DNA of 64,000 nucleotides from Petaurus breviceps papuanus (GCA_028583685.1 JAMXIF010000073.1:9490587-9554586); one strand, 5' to 3'; counted from the stretch's first letter, positions 42,960-54,111 are shown. A program made the numbers and translations. The notes: a model not told the origin generated them from the letters alone.

Positions 42960-43700
42960 CATGATAAACATTTGTTAAAAAGCTCTTACTCCATGCTGGG
43001 CACTGTGCCCCCAAACAGGGGCAAAAAACACATACCCTGCCCTCAATGAGCTCACATTTTAATTGGGCGGTCATAATGTAAGAAATTGTATGTACAAGAT
43101 ACATACATTGTAAATGGAAGGTAATTTAGAGGGAAGATATTAGCAATGTTGGGGTGGGCTAGGGAGGGGGAAAGAACAGGAAAGACCTCTTGTAAAAGCT
43201 AAGATTTGAGCTGGGTCTTGAAGAAAGTCAGGGAAGCCAGGAGGCAGAGGTGAAGAGGTAAAATATCACAGTCGCTACATATCTAACCAATGAAAATGCA
43301 CAGAGTCAGAAGGTCATGTGTAAGGATCAGCAAGGAAGCCAATGTGATGGATGGGAGGATACATGGAGTTACGTGTAAGAAGGGTGGAAAGGTAGAAGCG
43401 GGCCAGGTTATGAAGGGCTGAAGCCAAACAGAAGCATTTATATCTAACCCTGGAGGTAATAGGGAGTCATTAGAGTTTATGTGAAGTAGGGATATGAAGA
43501 GCTAAGGACAGATGCTCTATTTGAGGGGAGAGAACAGGACGTATACTAGAGATGCTGTAAAGGTAGAAATGAAAAGACTTGGCCAGAGATTGGCCATTTG
43601 GGCACAATGCAAAAGAGGAAGCCAGGATGACAGCAAGGTTGTGAACCAAGATGACACGGAGGTTAGTCGTTATCAACAGTAACAGGGAAGTCCAAAAGAG
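42960..43700 (+). mobile_element. Ancient repeat family A1, longest copy
   Basis: Starts 'cttactccatgctgggcact', continues 'caatgagctcacattttaat', 'gatttgagctgggtcttgaa', 'gggaagccaggaggcagagg' and 'ggccaggttatgaagggctg'. This is a long purine-rich dispersed element known from mammals in general. I do not recall its name. Shorter copies lie at 12148 and 53630. Confidence 0.5.
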
Positions 43701-43788
43701 GAGAGCATTTGGGGAGAAAGATGCCTTTGTATAAATCTTTCCCTCATTTCTCTGATTTCCTTACTTTTCTCATATCTTATGGGGGCGA

Positions 43789-44020
43789 TGAGCAGCTAGG
43801 TGGCACAAGCCTGGAGTCAGAAGACACATTTTGCTGGCTCCAAATCTGGCCTCAGATACTTCTTAGTTGTGTGACCCTGGGCAAGTCACTTAACTCTGTT
43901 TGCCTCAGTTTCTTCATCTATAAAATTAACTAGAAAAGGAAATGTCAAATCACTTCAGGAACTTTGCCAAGAAAACTCCAAACGGGGTCATGAAGAAAGG
44001 ACAGTATTGAAACGACTAAA
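43789..44020 (+). mobile_element. RTE-tailed SINE (MAR-type)
   Basis: 'gagcagctaggtggcacaag' head, CORE, 'ctttgccaagaaaactccaa', 'cggggtcatgaagaaaggac' tail. Confidence 0.85.
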
Positions 44021-44027
44021 ATGGGGG

Positions 44028-44190
44028 CAATAATATTCCATTACACTCATTTATCACAGTTTGTTCAGCCATTCCCCATCAATGGACACCCATTTGGTTT
44101 CTAGTTCTTTGACACTATAAAAAAAACTGCAATAAATATTTGTCTATATCTGGGAACTTTCTGCATTTTATCCCCTTGGGAAATATGCCT
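44028..44190 (-). mobile_element. L1 ORF2 C-terminal fragment
   Basis: Antisense of the ORF2 end: 'gtttgttcagccattcccca', 'tttctagttctttgacacta', 'gcaataaatatttgtctata'. It parallels 17470-17580. Confidence 0.75.
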
Positions 44191-44691
44191 AGTAATGGAA
44201 GAGCAGAGGTGGCTCTCTCTATCAGTGGGGAAATCCCACTCCCTCTCCTCTCTTCCCTCCCCCCACTCTGGTCTCACCCCCCTTCCCACCCCAGTTATAC
44301 ATGGTAGAAATGGGTGGCTCTGATACATAATAGCTTGAGCCAATCAAATCATCCCTAGGCTGAGGCACATTCACTCATCCTTAATGCTTTGTCAACAGGT
44401 CTTGCTGACAATACCCAGGTTCAGGAAATGTCTTCAGACTTTTTCAACGAGGTGTTTTAAGTGAGATGAAATTAAGAGGACAGGCAAATAAAGATCTGCT
44501 TTTGATCTGGAAGGTATGAGGGTACCTTGATAAAGGTTTTTCTTTTTAATTATTTATTTATTTTATTATGTATTTATTATTTATTTTATCTAGGAAAGCT
44601 TCGATAAAATCCAAGGCCTACTTCTATCCTACATACTTAATTTATATCTTAAAACTTTGTTGATGCCTTTTGTTTTTATATCACAGCAGGC

Positions 44692-44940
44692 AGTTAGGTG
44701 GTATAGTGGATAGAGCCCCAAGTTGGACTCAGGAAGATCTGAGTTCAAATTTGGCCTTATATGTCTGTTAGCTGTGTAACCCCAAACAAGTTACTTAACC
44801 TCTATCTGCCTCCATTTCCTATAAAACTTGGAGCTAATAATAGCATCTATCTCATAGCCTTGTTGTGAAGATCAAATGTAATAACATACATGAAGTATTC
44901 TGGAAATCTTTAAGTGCTATATAAATGCTAAGCATTTTTC
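44692..44940 (+). mobile_element. SINE with MIR-like 3' half
   Basis: tRNA-like head 'caggcagttaggtggtatag', CORE 'gtgtaaccccaaacaagtta', then the MIR-type 3' part 'cttgttgtgaagatcaaatg' and 'aagtgctatataaatgctaa'. Confidence 0.75.
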
Positions 44941-45030
44941 CAAATATACTCTCCCCAATACTGTTCACTATGGTTCATCTTCCACTCAGCTGCTAATGTG
45001 ATTTCCCTAAAGTTCAGGTCTGTCCATGTC

Positions 45031-45492
45031 TGTAATGGGAATGGGAATTTGAAGACCTTCTCTGCTTTGAAGATCTTCCCTGCCCCCTAATAGACTGAAT
45101 GTAATCACGTGGAGCCTGTGTTTGGAGGAGTTTGTTGAAGGGTGGAGCAGAGCCCACAGGAAGCTGGGAGTCAGAGCCTGCTAGATGGTAGAAGAGAGAG
45201 GATGCATGTAAGGGAGAAAGCTAGGTTTGTGAGTAAATGTTTGTTGTTTGCCACCTTATGTGACAGCTAGGCTTATATTGGTTTGCGGGAAGGTTAAAAG
45301 AGGCTGTGGCTCTCTGTGTTGTTACGGCTTATTAACTTCTTTGCTACTATGATGGAATCGGCTTGCTGCTTTTGGGATTTTGTTTTCTTGTGTCTGAATA
45401 AGTGTTTTGCTTCTGTCTTCTATATGGAAAGTATGCTGTATTGTGCGATTGAGCATTATGCCAGCATATTTATAGTGGCCATTGGTGCTACA
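45031..45492 (+). mobile_element. Solo LTR, family A-related (ERV fossil) in L2
   Basis: 462 bp, 'tgtaatgggaatggg' to 'attggtgctaca'. Perfect 5-bp target duplication 'atgtc' at 45026-45030 and 45493-45497. Same family as 40748-41231 in opposite orientation. No internal virus sequence. Confidence 0.9.
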
Positions 45493-45837
45493 ATGTCACA
45501 CACACCTGCCCCAACAAACTCCAGTGGCCCTCCAGGATCAAATATAAAATCCGTTTGGCATTCAAAGTCCTTCATAACTCAGCATCTACACCTTACATTG
45601 CACACATCCCTTCCACCCCACCCCCACCAACCCCATCCCTACACTGATCAAGTACTTTTCAATCAGTGACCCTGACCTCCTTGCTGTTCCTCAAAGACAA
45701 CACCCAATCTCCTTACTCCAGGCATTTTCAAAGCCTGTCCCTCATGTCTGGAATGTTGTCATTCCTCATCTCCCCATCCTAGCTTCCCAGGTTTCTTTCA
45801 AATCTCTGCTAAAATCCTACCTTCTACAGCAAACCTC

Positions 45838-46012
45838 AGGGTAGCTAGGTGGGGCAGTGAATAGAGCTGTGTGACCCTGGACAAGTCACTTAACTCTGCC
45901 TGCCTCAGTTTCCTTATCTGTAAAATGAGCTGTAGATGGAAATGGCAAACCACTCCAGAGTCTTTACCAAGAAAATTCCCAAATGCGGTCATGAAGAGTC
46001 AGACATGACTGA
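45838..46012 (+). mobile_element. RTE-tailed SINE (MAR-type) in L2, internally short
   Basis: 'gggtagctaggtggggcagt' head is joined almost directly to 'ctgtgtgaccctggacaagt', so the middle part is missing. The tail 'atgaagagtcagacatgact' is intact. 'agcaaacct'/'agcagaaacct' is the probable target duplication. Confidence 0.8.
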
Positions 46013-46249
46013 ACAAGCAGAAACCTTTTTCAATCCCTCTTAATTCTAGTACCTTCCCTCTGTTGATTGTTTCCAATTTAACCTACATATAGTTTTCTGT
46101 GCATAGCTGTTTGCTTCTTGTATCACTCATTAAACTGTGAGCTCCTTGAGAGCTGGGACTGTCTTTCACCTTTCTTTGTATTCCCAGCTCTTGCCAGAGT
46201 GCCTGGCACATAAAAAAAAATGGTTATTTACCAACTGAATGGAATAGGA

Positions 46250-46745
46250 TCCCAACCTTCCAGCTGGGATTAACAGACCTCCTGCTGAGCTGGGACACTC
46301 TTTATTGGTCATTGATTCATTCATTTCTAGAAATTGGAGAGACTGCTAAAGTGAGAAGGCAAAAACTTGAACTCCTTTTCACAAACAAATAAAAAATTGC
46401 ATTGTTTCACTCTGTTCTTAGAAATTAAATGAGAGTGGGAACAATCTCTCTAACTTTTTTGTCACTATACCCTACATGATGCAACATTTGCTTGTGCTCC
46501 TTCAGGACGAGGGTGAATACATGTCATCCTAATTTCCTCCTTCTTTAGGGTTTTTTCCCAGTATGCTTCAAAGAATTCTATGGGGGTGTTTCTCTTTAAC
46601 TTTGAGCTTACACTGTATTAATTCCTTCTGATCCCCCCTTAATACAAACTATTTGAAGGTTTAGTGACCATATGGGAAAGTTTGGGGGGCATTTATTCTT
46701 CATTAAATTCTACAAACATATATAAGTACATTAGTGCAATGGACT
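46250..46745. other. Unassigned intergenic sequence
   Basis: No recognisable structure. Confidence 0.35.
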
Positions 46746-46864
46746 TATGTCCCCCTCATTTTCAGCTATCTAGTCATAAGTGAATAGGATCATTCAATTT
46801 TGGAACCTTAAGAAATCATTTACTTCTTATCTTTCATTTTGTGCTTGAGAGAATTGAAGCCCAG

Positions 46865-47120
46865 TGCTTACATAGATAATTGGAGTGCTAGACCTAGAGT
46901 CAGAAAGACTCAAGTTCAAATCTGGCTTCAGATTTCACTTACCAGCTGTGTGACCCTGTGCAAGTCACTTCGGTCTGTCTTAGTTTCCCCATCTATAAAA
47001 TGGGGATAATATTACCTATCTACCTTGATTGTTGTTGTTGTTGTTGAGGATTAAGTTACACAATATTTGTAAAGCTCTTAGCACAGAGTCTGGAACATGC
47101 CAGATAAATCTCCTCCCCCC
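46865..47120 (+). mobile_element. SINE with MIR-like 3' half and (GTT)n
   Basis: 'gagtgctagacctagagtca', 'agctgtgtgaccctgtgcaa', 'atctataaaatggggataat', a (ttg)n run, and 'aagctcttagcacagagtct'. It sits in an older antisense MIR (about 46790-46864). Confidence 0.7.
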
Positions 47121-47129
47121 CACCCCCAT

Positions 47130-47650
47130 TTAATGCTAGCTATTAAGACTACACCTCATTGGACTAGATCCTATGGCTAAAAAGACAAAAATGGAAGAAC
47201 CCTGGCCCTCACTTACATTTTATTAGTGAAAGAAGGAATTCACCAAATTTACACAGGTAAATATAATATTGGTTAGGCAAGAAAGATCAGTGGTCTAGGA
47301 CAATGTAAAGGGAAAGAGAGAGAAGGATAAAGAGGTTAAAATTAAAATCCTTTGGTTGAGAAAATAATGGCAGTAAGAAATTGAATTTCCAAAAGAATGA
47401 ATACTTGCTGTGTTTGTGGAAAAAAACCTTAAAATCTGGAACATATGACTATGCTCTTAACTGGCTAGGGGTGGCAGGGAGAGGGGAGAGAAGGGAAAAA
47501 GACAGAGACGTATTGCAACATACTGTATTTAAAATGGATTTTCCTAACATGAGACAATAGCTGTCATTGTTCCTTTGGCACCAAGAACCCTGGAATCAAG
47601 TCCTGGATTCAAAAACAAAAAACTTGCAAGCTTAATTTAGTTTATATAAT
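47130..47650. other. Unassigned intergenic sequence
   Basis: A possible decayed L1 3' tail at 47400-47560; otherwise nothing recognised. Confidence 0.3.
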
Positions 47651-47654
47651 TGTA

Positions 47655-47828
47655 GGACACTGGATTGAGAACTGGAAGGGACCTTAAAGGCTGTCAAATC
47701 CAATCCCTTCATTTTACAGATGAGGAAACTGAGGCCCAGAGAAATTAAGGGACTTTTCGGGGTCAAAAGTATCTGAGGTAGAATTTGAATCTACATCTTC
47801 CTGACTTCAACACCATGATGCCTACCAA
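47655..47828 (-). mobile_element. MIR-type SINE
   Basis: 'gaactggaagggaccttaaa', 'ttttacagatgaggaaactg', 'aggcccagagaaattaaggg' in antisense MIR order. Confidence 0.8.
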
Positions 47829-48049
47829 AAAACTTATTCACTATGAGTTATCATTCCCAAGGATACAAGACAAGAGGTATAGCCAACTTTGGTTTCACCT
47901 TTTAAGTCAATGGGAGGTTGAGAAGAGTCCTCAATAATTGAGAGGAATGCAGCCAAGAGATCATCAGTTCATCTACCTCCCAATGAAGGAAAATCCTTGC
48001 TTGATCTCCCCTGTTAGGATTATGCCAATAGTATAGAAATAGTGTGAAA

Positions 48050-48295
48050 CAAAGGGAATTTGGGTAAAACCTCTGAGGGTGTATCCCAGAACTACTATAT
48101 TGTAATATCTAACCTCTTACTCTGAGTCTAGGTCCCATTTAGTATCATTTGATACCCATTCTTTAAGGAGAGGAAGGGAATCCATGGAAAGAAATTTTTA
48201 CATTATGGCATCTCCAAATTTTTCCCTAGGTTGATAGGGGAGAGTCTCAGAATAATGCAGGTCAAAGGCTATCTCAGAAGGTCCTTATCATCACA
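48050..48295. repeat. Direct repeat R, copy 1
   Basis: About 245 bases repeated at 50880-51140: 'gactatattgtaatatctaa'-type block, 'catttgatacccattcttta', 'gagaatgcaggtcaaagg'-type end, in the same order. Possibly an old LTR or other dispersed element of unknown name. Confidence 0.6.
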
Positions 48296-48676
48296 AACTC
48301 TTCCTAATATGGACCCCATGGAATGTGATGGTACCAAATATAACTAAAAAACACAAGACACCCAGCAGGGTAAGAGGAAAACAATAAAGGGAAAGGAGAG
48401 ATGGGAAACATTGATTGGTGCTATAGAGTTTAGGAAGTAAGAGAGATAAAAGGTTGTGTCAGTTGTAGCAAGTAGATTAACTGAGATCCAAGGTTAGGAT
48501 TTAGTGGGAAGCTAGAGGAACTAGATTAGAGGAGCTGGTGGAAAACTGAAGAGAACAAATTTATTTTCTAAAATTGAGTACAATGTACTGAAGGAACATT
48601 TGTTTACAATTCTCATAGTTATAGAACTAAGAGGCATCTTAAGGGGCATCCAGTTCAACTAATAAGAATTACTGTA

Positions 48677-48820
48677 GGGCAGCTAGGTGGCGCAGTGAGT
48701 AAAGTGCCGGGCCCAGAGTCAGGAGGACCGGAGTTCGGTTCCGGCCTCAAACACTTAACACCCACACACAAAAACTATCCGTGTAACCTTGGGCAAGTTA
48801 CTTAACCCCAATTGCCCTCC

Positions 48821-48875
<55 letters not shown>
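48677..48875 (+). mobile_element. CORE-SINE with (CA)n tail
   Basis: 'ggcagctaggtggcgcagtg' head, CORE, and a tail expanded to about 25 ca units (48826-48874). Perfect 12-bp target duplication 'agaattactgta' at 48665-48676 and 48876-48887. Confidence 0.9.
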
Positions 48876-48876
<1 letters not shown>

Positions 48877-48991
48877 GAATTACTGTATACTTTGGGATCT
48901 GCTGATAACCTCAGCTTCCCTAGGGAACCTTGTCCCTTTAGAGCAAAGTTCTCACTGTACTCCGTAAAACTTGCAGACTCTGGCTTAATGT

Positions 48992-49225
48992 TAGCAGCTA
49001 GGTAACTCAACAGATAGAGCACTGGACTTGAAGCCAGGAAGACTTGAGTTCAAACTCTGCCTTCAGACACTTAGTAATGTCTTAATTTCTGCTTCAGTTT
49101 CCTAGTCTGCAAAATGGAGATAATAATAATACCTACCTCCCAGAGTTGTGAGAATCAAATGAGATATTTGTATAGCATAGTGCCTGGCACACAATAGATG
49201 TCATATAAATATTATTATTTTAAAG
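48992..49225 (+). mobile_element. SINE with MIR-like 3' half
   Basis: 'gcagctaggtaactcaacag' head, 'gtttcctagtctgcaaaatg', 'acctacctcccagagttgtg', 'tgcctggcacacaatagatg' tail. Confidence 0.75.
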
Positions 49226-49334
49226 TCAACTAAAGCCCAAACTTCTACTTACACTATGATCAAGGCTCAGAAATCCTTAAGGTACACCCCATTCCACACC
49301 CCACACCCATTTTCAACTACCTGGTCATATGATA

Positions 49335-49455
49335 ATAGAATCATCCAGTTTTGAGCTATAACAGACCTTAAAAAATCAACCCTTTCATTTCACACATGAG
49401 TAAACTGAGACCCAGGGCTTACACAGCTAGTTGGGGGGCAGAGTACAGACTGGTG
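49335..49455 (-). mobile_element. MIR-type SINE fragment
   Basis: 'ctttcatttcacacatgagt', 'aaactgagacccagggctta', 'cacagctagttggggggcag'. Confidence 0.6.
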
Positions 49456-49514
49456 CTGTTGTTATTTACCATGTAATTAGAACTTTGCAGTTAAGTAAAT
49501 GTGGTTACTTTTTT

Positions 49515-49645
49515 ATGAAACTAAAAAGGACCTTAGAATTCATTTAGTCTAATGCTCTCATTTCTCCATTAGAAAATGAGGACACAGAGGAATGACTTGT
49601 CTAAGATCACACAGATAGATTAATGGTCCAACTGCAACTATAACC
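49515..49645 (-). mobile_element. MIR-type SINE fragment
   Basis: 'aggaccttagaattcattta', 'attagaaaatgaggacacag', 'tgacttgtctaagatcacac'. Confidence 0.6.
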
Positions 49646-49799
49646 TAGGGCAACTAGGCTTCTTTCCAAACACTAAGGAAGTGTTCATTAACATTAAAGA
49701 AGGCTAACACATGAAATTCCCTTTTTGAACAAAATTTTAATAAAGTTTCTTTTCTCCTTTCCCAGTGAACTTGGATTTTGGGTGCCTCTGGCTAGCTAT

Positions 49800-49985
49800 C
49801 ATAATACAGATGGGTTTAGAGTTCAAATCCCAACTCTGTCACTTATTACCTGCATGATCTTGGTGAACTCATTTGACTGATTTAATTCTCTTTTTTTTTT
49901 TCATCTGTAAAATGTGCAAGTTGGACCAGATGGTCTCTAAGGTTCCTTCTAGTTCTAAATCTACTACCCTATGCTCCTTTTAAAG
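49800..49985 (+). mobile_element. MIR-type SINE
   Basis: 'agttcaaatcccaactctgt', 'atcttggtgaactcatttga', 'ggaccagatggtctctaagg', 'ttccttctagttctaaatct'. Confidence 0.75.
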
Positions 49986-49989
49986 ACTC

Positions 49990-50570
49990 AGGAGTAAGAG
50001 ATCATAAACAATCCCTACCTATTATCTTAGATATTCCCAAATAGATTCCATGACTCAAATAACTGGTCTTAGAGCACGGAGGACTTAGGTTTTGTCTTTA
50101 TATTCTCTATGCCTTAAATAATAATCATATTTGTTAAACTTCAGTAAATTAAAAGACAAACTCTTGGGATAAGAATGAGTGAAGGGTAGATATAGGTACA
50201 GCAGAATCCAAAATGTCTTCTTGTATGCCTTTTAAGTCCTCATTTGTGTCTGGATGGAGATGATTAAAGCAGTTCTCATTATATACAGCAAAACTGACTC
50301 TTACTGCTAAACATGGTGAGTGATGAAGAACCTGGGAAGTCTTTTGGCCAGTGTCATCTAATTCAGGTCACCTGGTGTGCACAATGTAGTGAAGGAACAT
50401 TTGTTTCCAATTATGCACCTGCACAGTCCCTTCTTCCTGACCATTTACTTCAGGAAAATGAGGCATGCTGGTGACATTTCAGCTCAAGTTCCTGCTCACA
50501 AATTTCTGAAACTCAAATGAGGCAAATGTCAACCCAAAGTCAGAAATTACAGTCTGGCAATTTGGGTGCT
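49990..50570. other. Unassigned intergenic sequence
   Basis: No recognisable repeat or gene. Confidence 0.35.
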
Positions 50571-50589
50571 GCCTAGGTGGCAATTTCAT

Positions 50590-50760
50590 TATTATTCTTT
50601 TTTTTTCCTTTTTTTGGAAGGGGAGGGCAGGGAAATTGGGGTTAAGTGATTTGCCCAATGTCACACAGCTGGTAAGTGTTAAGTGTCTGAGGCCAGATTT
50701 GAACTCAGGTACTGCTGACTCCAGGGCCAGTGCTCTAGTCACTGCACCACCTAGCCACCC
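50590..50760 (-). mobile_element. tRNA-headed CORE-SINE
   Basis: Poly-T side, 'gttaagtgatttgcccaatg' CORE, head 'gcaccacctagccaccc'. Perfect 17-bp target duplication 'ctaggtggcaatttcat' at 50573-50589 and 50761-50777. Confidence 0.92.
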
Positions 50761-50879
50761 CTAGGTGGCAATTTCATGAATGTTATTGTTGCAACAGAAT
50801 TTTGTCACAGATAGATGAGCCCGTCAAACCACCTTGAGAATAAGTTTACCATAACCAAAAAGTTATTTTCCTATTGCTC

Positions 50880-51140
50880 CTGAAAAATCAAAAGCTCTGA
50901 TGGTGTATCCTGGAATTTGGGACTATATTGTAATATCTAATCTCTTACTCTAAGTCTAGGCTCCATTTAGTTTCATTTGATACTCATTCTTTAAGGAGAA
51001 GAAAAGAATCCATGGGACTAGAAATTTTTACCTGATGGGCTTTCCAAATTCTTCCCTAGGTTAATAGGGTGGAGTCCCAGAACAATGCAGGTCAAAGGTA
51101 TAGCCTTTAGCTCTCTCAGAAGGGTTATCTTTGACCAAGC
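50880..51140. repeat. Direct repeat R, copy 2
   Basis: Second copy of the 48050-48295 repeat, same orientation, about 2.83 kb away, ending 'cagaacaatgcaggtcaaag'. The two diverge visibly but align without large gaps. Confidence 0.6.
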
Positions 51141-52034
51141 CTTTTTGATTTCTGTTAGCAGAAAAAATGGGCATTTGGTAAGTTATGTTGAGTAACCTGT
51201 TATGTGTTCTTCTTTATAGGTTTCTCAATATTCAAATCAATTCCAGACCACCAGAAATAGATTTTAGCCTATGACTTTAATGTAACAGTTCCCAGATCTG
51301 CTATATGCAGTGTAGCAAAGATAATATGTTTGCTTTCTTCAGTGACGTGAAATCTCTCTAAAAAAGCAACCTGCATGTAAACTAGACATGACAGACTACA
51401 ATTCCCATCCAATGACATTTCAATGCTGTCTGATTGGAACGCCCAGGTCATGTAGGCAGTAGGCATCCGAGGCAGCATTGGTAACCAGGTCTTCCCACAC
51501 TAGAGATAGAATTTTTAAAACCAGAATACCTCATTGCCTCTCTCTGTTCCTCATATGGTATCTCCACCATCTTGGTCATCCTTCTCTGTCTTTCATCACT
51601 CAACATGTTTAACAGTAAGGGTACTTTCCAGCTTGTTGATGTCCTTCCTAAAAGATGATGCCTAGAACTAAACACAATACCTGATCACAAAAAGGCTATG
51701 AGACCAGTCTGGTGTGTTTTGTCCTAATAGATCCATTCTGGCTCATACTAACTGCTGTTGCCTCCTCTAAATTATTGGAAATCATCCCTATAATAATGTA
51801 TTCTACACTTTGGTCAGGAACTGAAATCAACCTCACGTTTCTCTACCAGTTTTTAAAAATCAAAACATTTGACCATCTTCAAGCCTCTTAGGTATCTCTA
51901 AAACTACGGTGCCACAAGTGGGATCCTAGAAAGTAGGATTTTATGAAACAATGAACATATTTTAGAGGCAACAATCACTCTAAACTGTAGGCACTTAATT
52001 TAAGATGGAGTGACAATGAGGAGTGATACTGCTT
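51141..52034. other. Unassigned intergenic sequence
   Basis: Short frames on the minus strand, no recognisable domain. Possibly further parts of an old element next to repeat R. Confidence 0.35.
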
Positions 52035-52862
52035 GGGAAATGAGGTGGGTGAAAGATTAAACAACTGAGGAAACAAAGGTTCAAGCTTCTAAGCAAATTG
52101 GGACCAGGCCCCTTCCTGACCTTAGGACTGGACCTCTAATACAGGGAGAGATAGACTTTAATACATTAAAAACAACAGGGAGAGATAGACTTTAATACAT
52201 TAAAAACAATTATATTACAATTAATTATAATAAACAATAAAATTATAATTAATTTGTTAAAAATAATTCATTTAAAATCAATTGATAAAATAACAATTCA
52301 TGAAAAGAATTAAATGAAATTAACAAAATTAAATAATACTAATAGATTAAAAGGAAACAACTAGTCAGGATACATTAGGTAATCTGATTTCTAATTGGAA
52401 GAAAGACTAGGGACTTTCCAGGTTGGGAGGAGGAGAATGAACAGGTATAATTCTCTAAAATCAGAAAAAGAGGTGTCCAGCTGCCCCCAAGTGCCTGTGT
52501 ACAGTCAAAGGAACATGGAACAATAAGTAATCACTTATGGGAACAGTTTTCTGATGAGACATATGGGTTACTTGAGATGTACAGCTGTGAGAAAACGCTT
52601 GTTTCTGGTCATCATAACCTGGTCCTTAGTTCCAGGTCTCTAAGCGACAGTTAGAGTTGGTCCAGCTTCCCCATCACGCAGGGCTAGGTTCAAACAATAC
52701 AAGAAGGTCTTCTCTCAGTTCTCACAATTGAATACATTTTTCTCACAAGACAGGAGCTGGACTAGACCCATAGTTGAATGGAAAGAGAAGTGAGCACGTT
52801 CCAGAACTGAGTCACAAGATACCACCACCACTTATTGTTCAGTCCTCTCAGTTCCCTCAGAG
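52035..52862 (-). mobile_element. LTR family B, copy 1 (ERV fossil)
   Basis: Aligns with 57402-61239 (less its insertions) and 63533-64000: 'gggtgaaagatt' start, 'tacattaaaaacaa' AT-rich block, 'gggactttccaggttgggag', 'gtccagcttccccatcacgc', 'gactagacccatagttgaat'. It has a 34-base tandem duplication at 52141-52208. No internal virus sequence is attached. Orientation is inferred from a TATA-like and an AATAAA-like signal on the minus strand of copy 2. Confidence 0.65.
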
Positions 52863-52964
52863 TCAGCAGCAACATTGACGTTCAGCTATTCATGCATTCA
52901 TTTTGGTGTAATGCACATTTACATAGTGAAAGATTTACTAAATGTCTTCCTCATAACTCTAAGA

Positions 52965-53060
52965 AGCAGCGTGGGGATAGTAGATAGAGATCCAGAAAGG
53001 CCTGGGTAAGTCCTAATTCTGTGTGACCCTGGGAAAGTCATTTAATTTCTTAGTTGCCTA
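52965..53060 (+). mobile_element. MIR-type SINE fragment
   Basis: 'aattctgtgtgaccctggga' and 'aagtcatttaatttcttagt', cut by the next SINE. Confidence 0.55.
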
Positions 53061-53065
53061 GGCAT

Positions 53066-53315
53066 GCTAGGTGGTAGAGTGGATAGAGTGCTGGGCCTGG
53101 AATCAAGAAGACTCATCTTCTTGAGTTCAAATCCAAACTCAGACTCTTGTTAGTTGTATGACCCTGGGCAAGTAACCTAACCCTGTTTGCCTTAGTTTCC
53201 TCTCTGTAAAATTAGTTAGGAAAGAAAATGGCTAACCACTCCAGTATCTCTACCAAAAAGATCCCAAATGGGGTCACAAAGAGTCAGACATGACTGAAAT
53301 GACTGCACAAAAACA
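53066..53315 (+). mobile_element. RTE-tailed SINE (MAR-type)
   Basis: 'catgctaggtggtagagtgg' head, CORE, 'ccactccagtatctctacca', 'ggtcacaaagagtcagacat' tail. It appears complete. Confidence 0.85.
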
Positions 53316-53629
53316 ACCCATACCTTACATAGCTCTCTAAGATTGTAAATTACTGAGAAGGTGCCAGCCTGCACTAGTATGGGGAGTTTGCTCACTTGGG
53401 AGTTTCTTATCCTGATGAAATCACAGATACAATCCCTCTCCTTTCTTCACAACAGCCCTGAGAGGCATGTGGTAGAAATATTAAATAATTAGCTATTGAC
53501 AAGTTTGGGCAAATTCACGTCTTGCAAAGATTCTCCCCTCAGCAAGAATGTGTTGATAGACCACAGACGCTGGAAATGGGTGCTGCCCCAGTACGTTATT
53601 AATAGCATGCCTTGTATCTCCAATTTAAT

Positions 53630-53760
53630 TGAATTTAACAAACACTTATTAAGCACTTTTTTGTGTACAAAGCACTCTACAAGGCAGGTGTGTTTACAAG
53701 GATGGATAAGACACAGTCCCAGTATTTAAGGAGCTCACAATCCAGTAAGAAGGGGTCAAA
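53630..53760 (+). mobile_element. Ancient repeat family A1, short copy
   Basis: 'caaacacttattaagcactt', 'gcactctacaaggcaggtgt', 'aaggagctcacaatccagta'. Same order as 42960 onward. Confidence 0.5.
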
Positions 53761-53820
53761 TGTCTGCTAGGACACGATACGTGCATAGATGATGCCAAAA
53801 TGCCTTGAGATTTTCATAGG

Positions 53821-53880
53821 TTTTTGTTGTTGAGTCACACCTGACTCTTCATGACCCCATTTAGGGTTTTCTTGGCAAGA
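53821..53880 (-). mobile_element. RTE-type SINE/LINE 3' end fragment
   Basis: 'tgttgttgagtcacacctga', 'ctcttcatgaccccatttag', 'ggttttcttggcaag'. This is only the RTE-like tail of a MAR-type SINE. Confidence 0.7.
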
Positions 53881-53991
53881 ACAAAAGGAGGTTTTGTGCT
53901 GAGATGCCATAGCCACATGATCACAGAATCCCAGGGTTGGAAGGGATCTCAGAGGTGATCCTGTCCGACTCATAACTGGATACTAATGATT

Positions 53992-54111
53992 TTTTTTGGA
54001 GGGGGTTAAGTGACTTTCCCAAGGTCACATGGTTAGTTAAGTGTTAAAGTGTCTGGGGCCAGATTTGAACTCAGGGCTGGTGCTCTATTCACTGCACCAC
54101 CTAGCTGCCCC
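53992..54111 (-). mobile_element. CORE-SINE, short
   Basis: 'gtgactttcccaaggtcaca' CORE, head 'tgcaccacctagctgcccc'. 'gatactaatgattt'/'gtactaataattt' flank it. Confidence 0.8.

Larger units (their letters stand above)
44945..46245 (+). mobile_element. L2 element 3' region with LTR and SINE insertions
   Basis: L2 hallmarks in order: 'ctccaggatcaaatataaaa', 'tgacctccttgctgttcctc', 'aaactgtgagctccttgaga', 'cagagtgcctggcacataaa'. Two insertions split it: a solo LTR (45031-45492) and a SINE (45838-46012). Confidence 0.75.

Noticed and set aside
48826-48874. CRISPR-like or satellite array
   Set aside because: It is the expanded CA tail of a SINE. No array of repeats and spacers exists anywhere in the window.
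48050-51140. A provirus bounded by the two R repeats
   Set aside because: The interval holds ordinary MIR and SINE copies and no gag/pol-like sequence.
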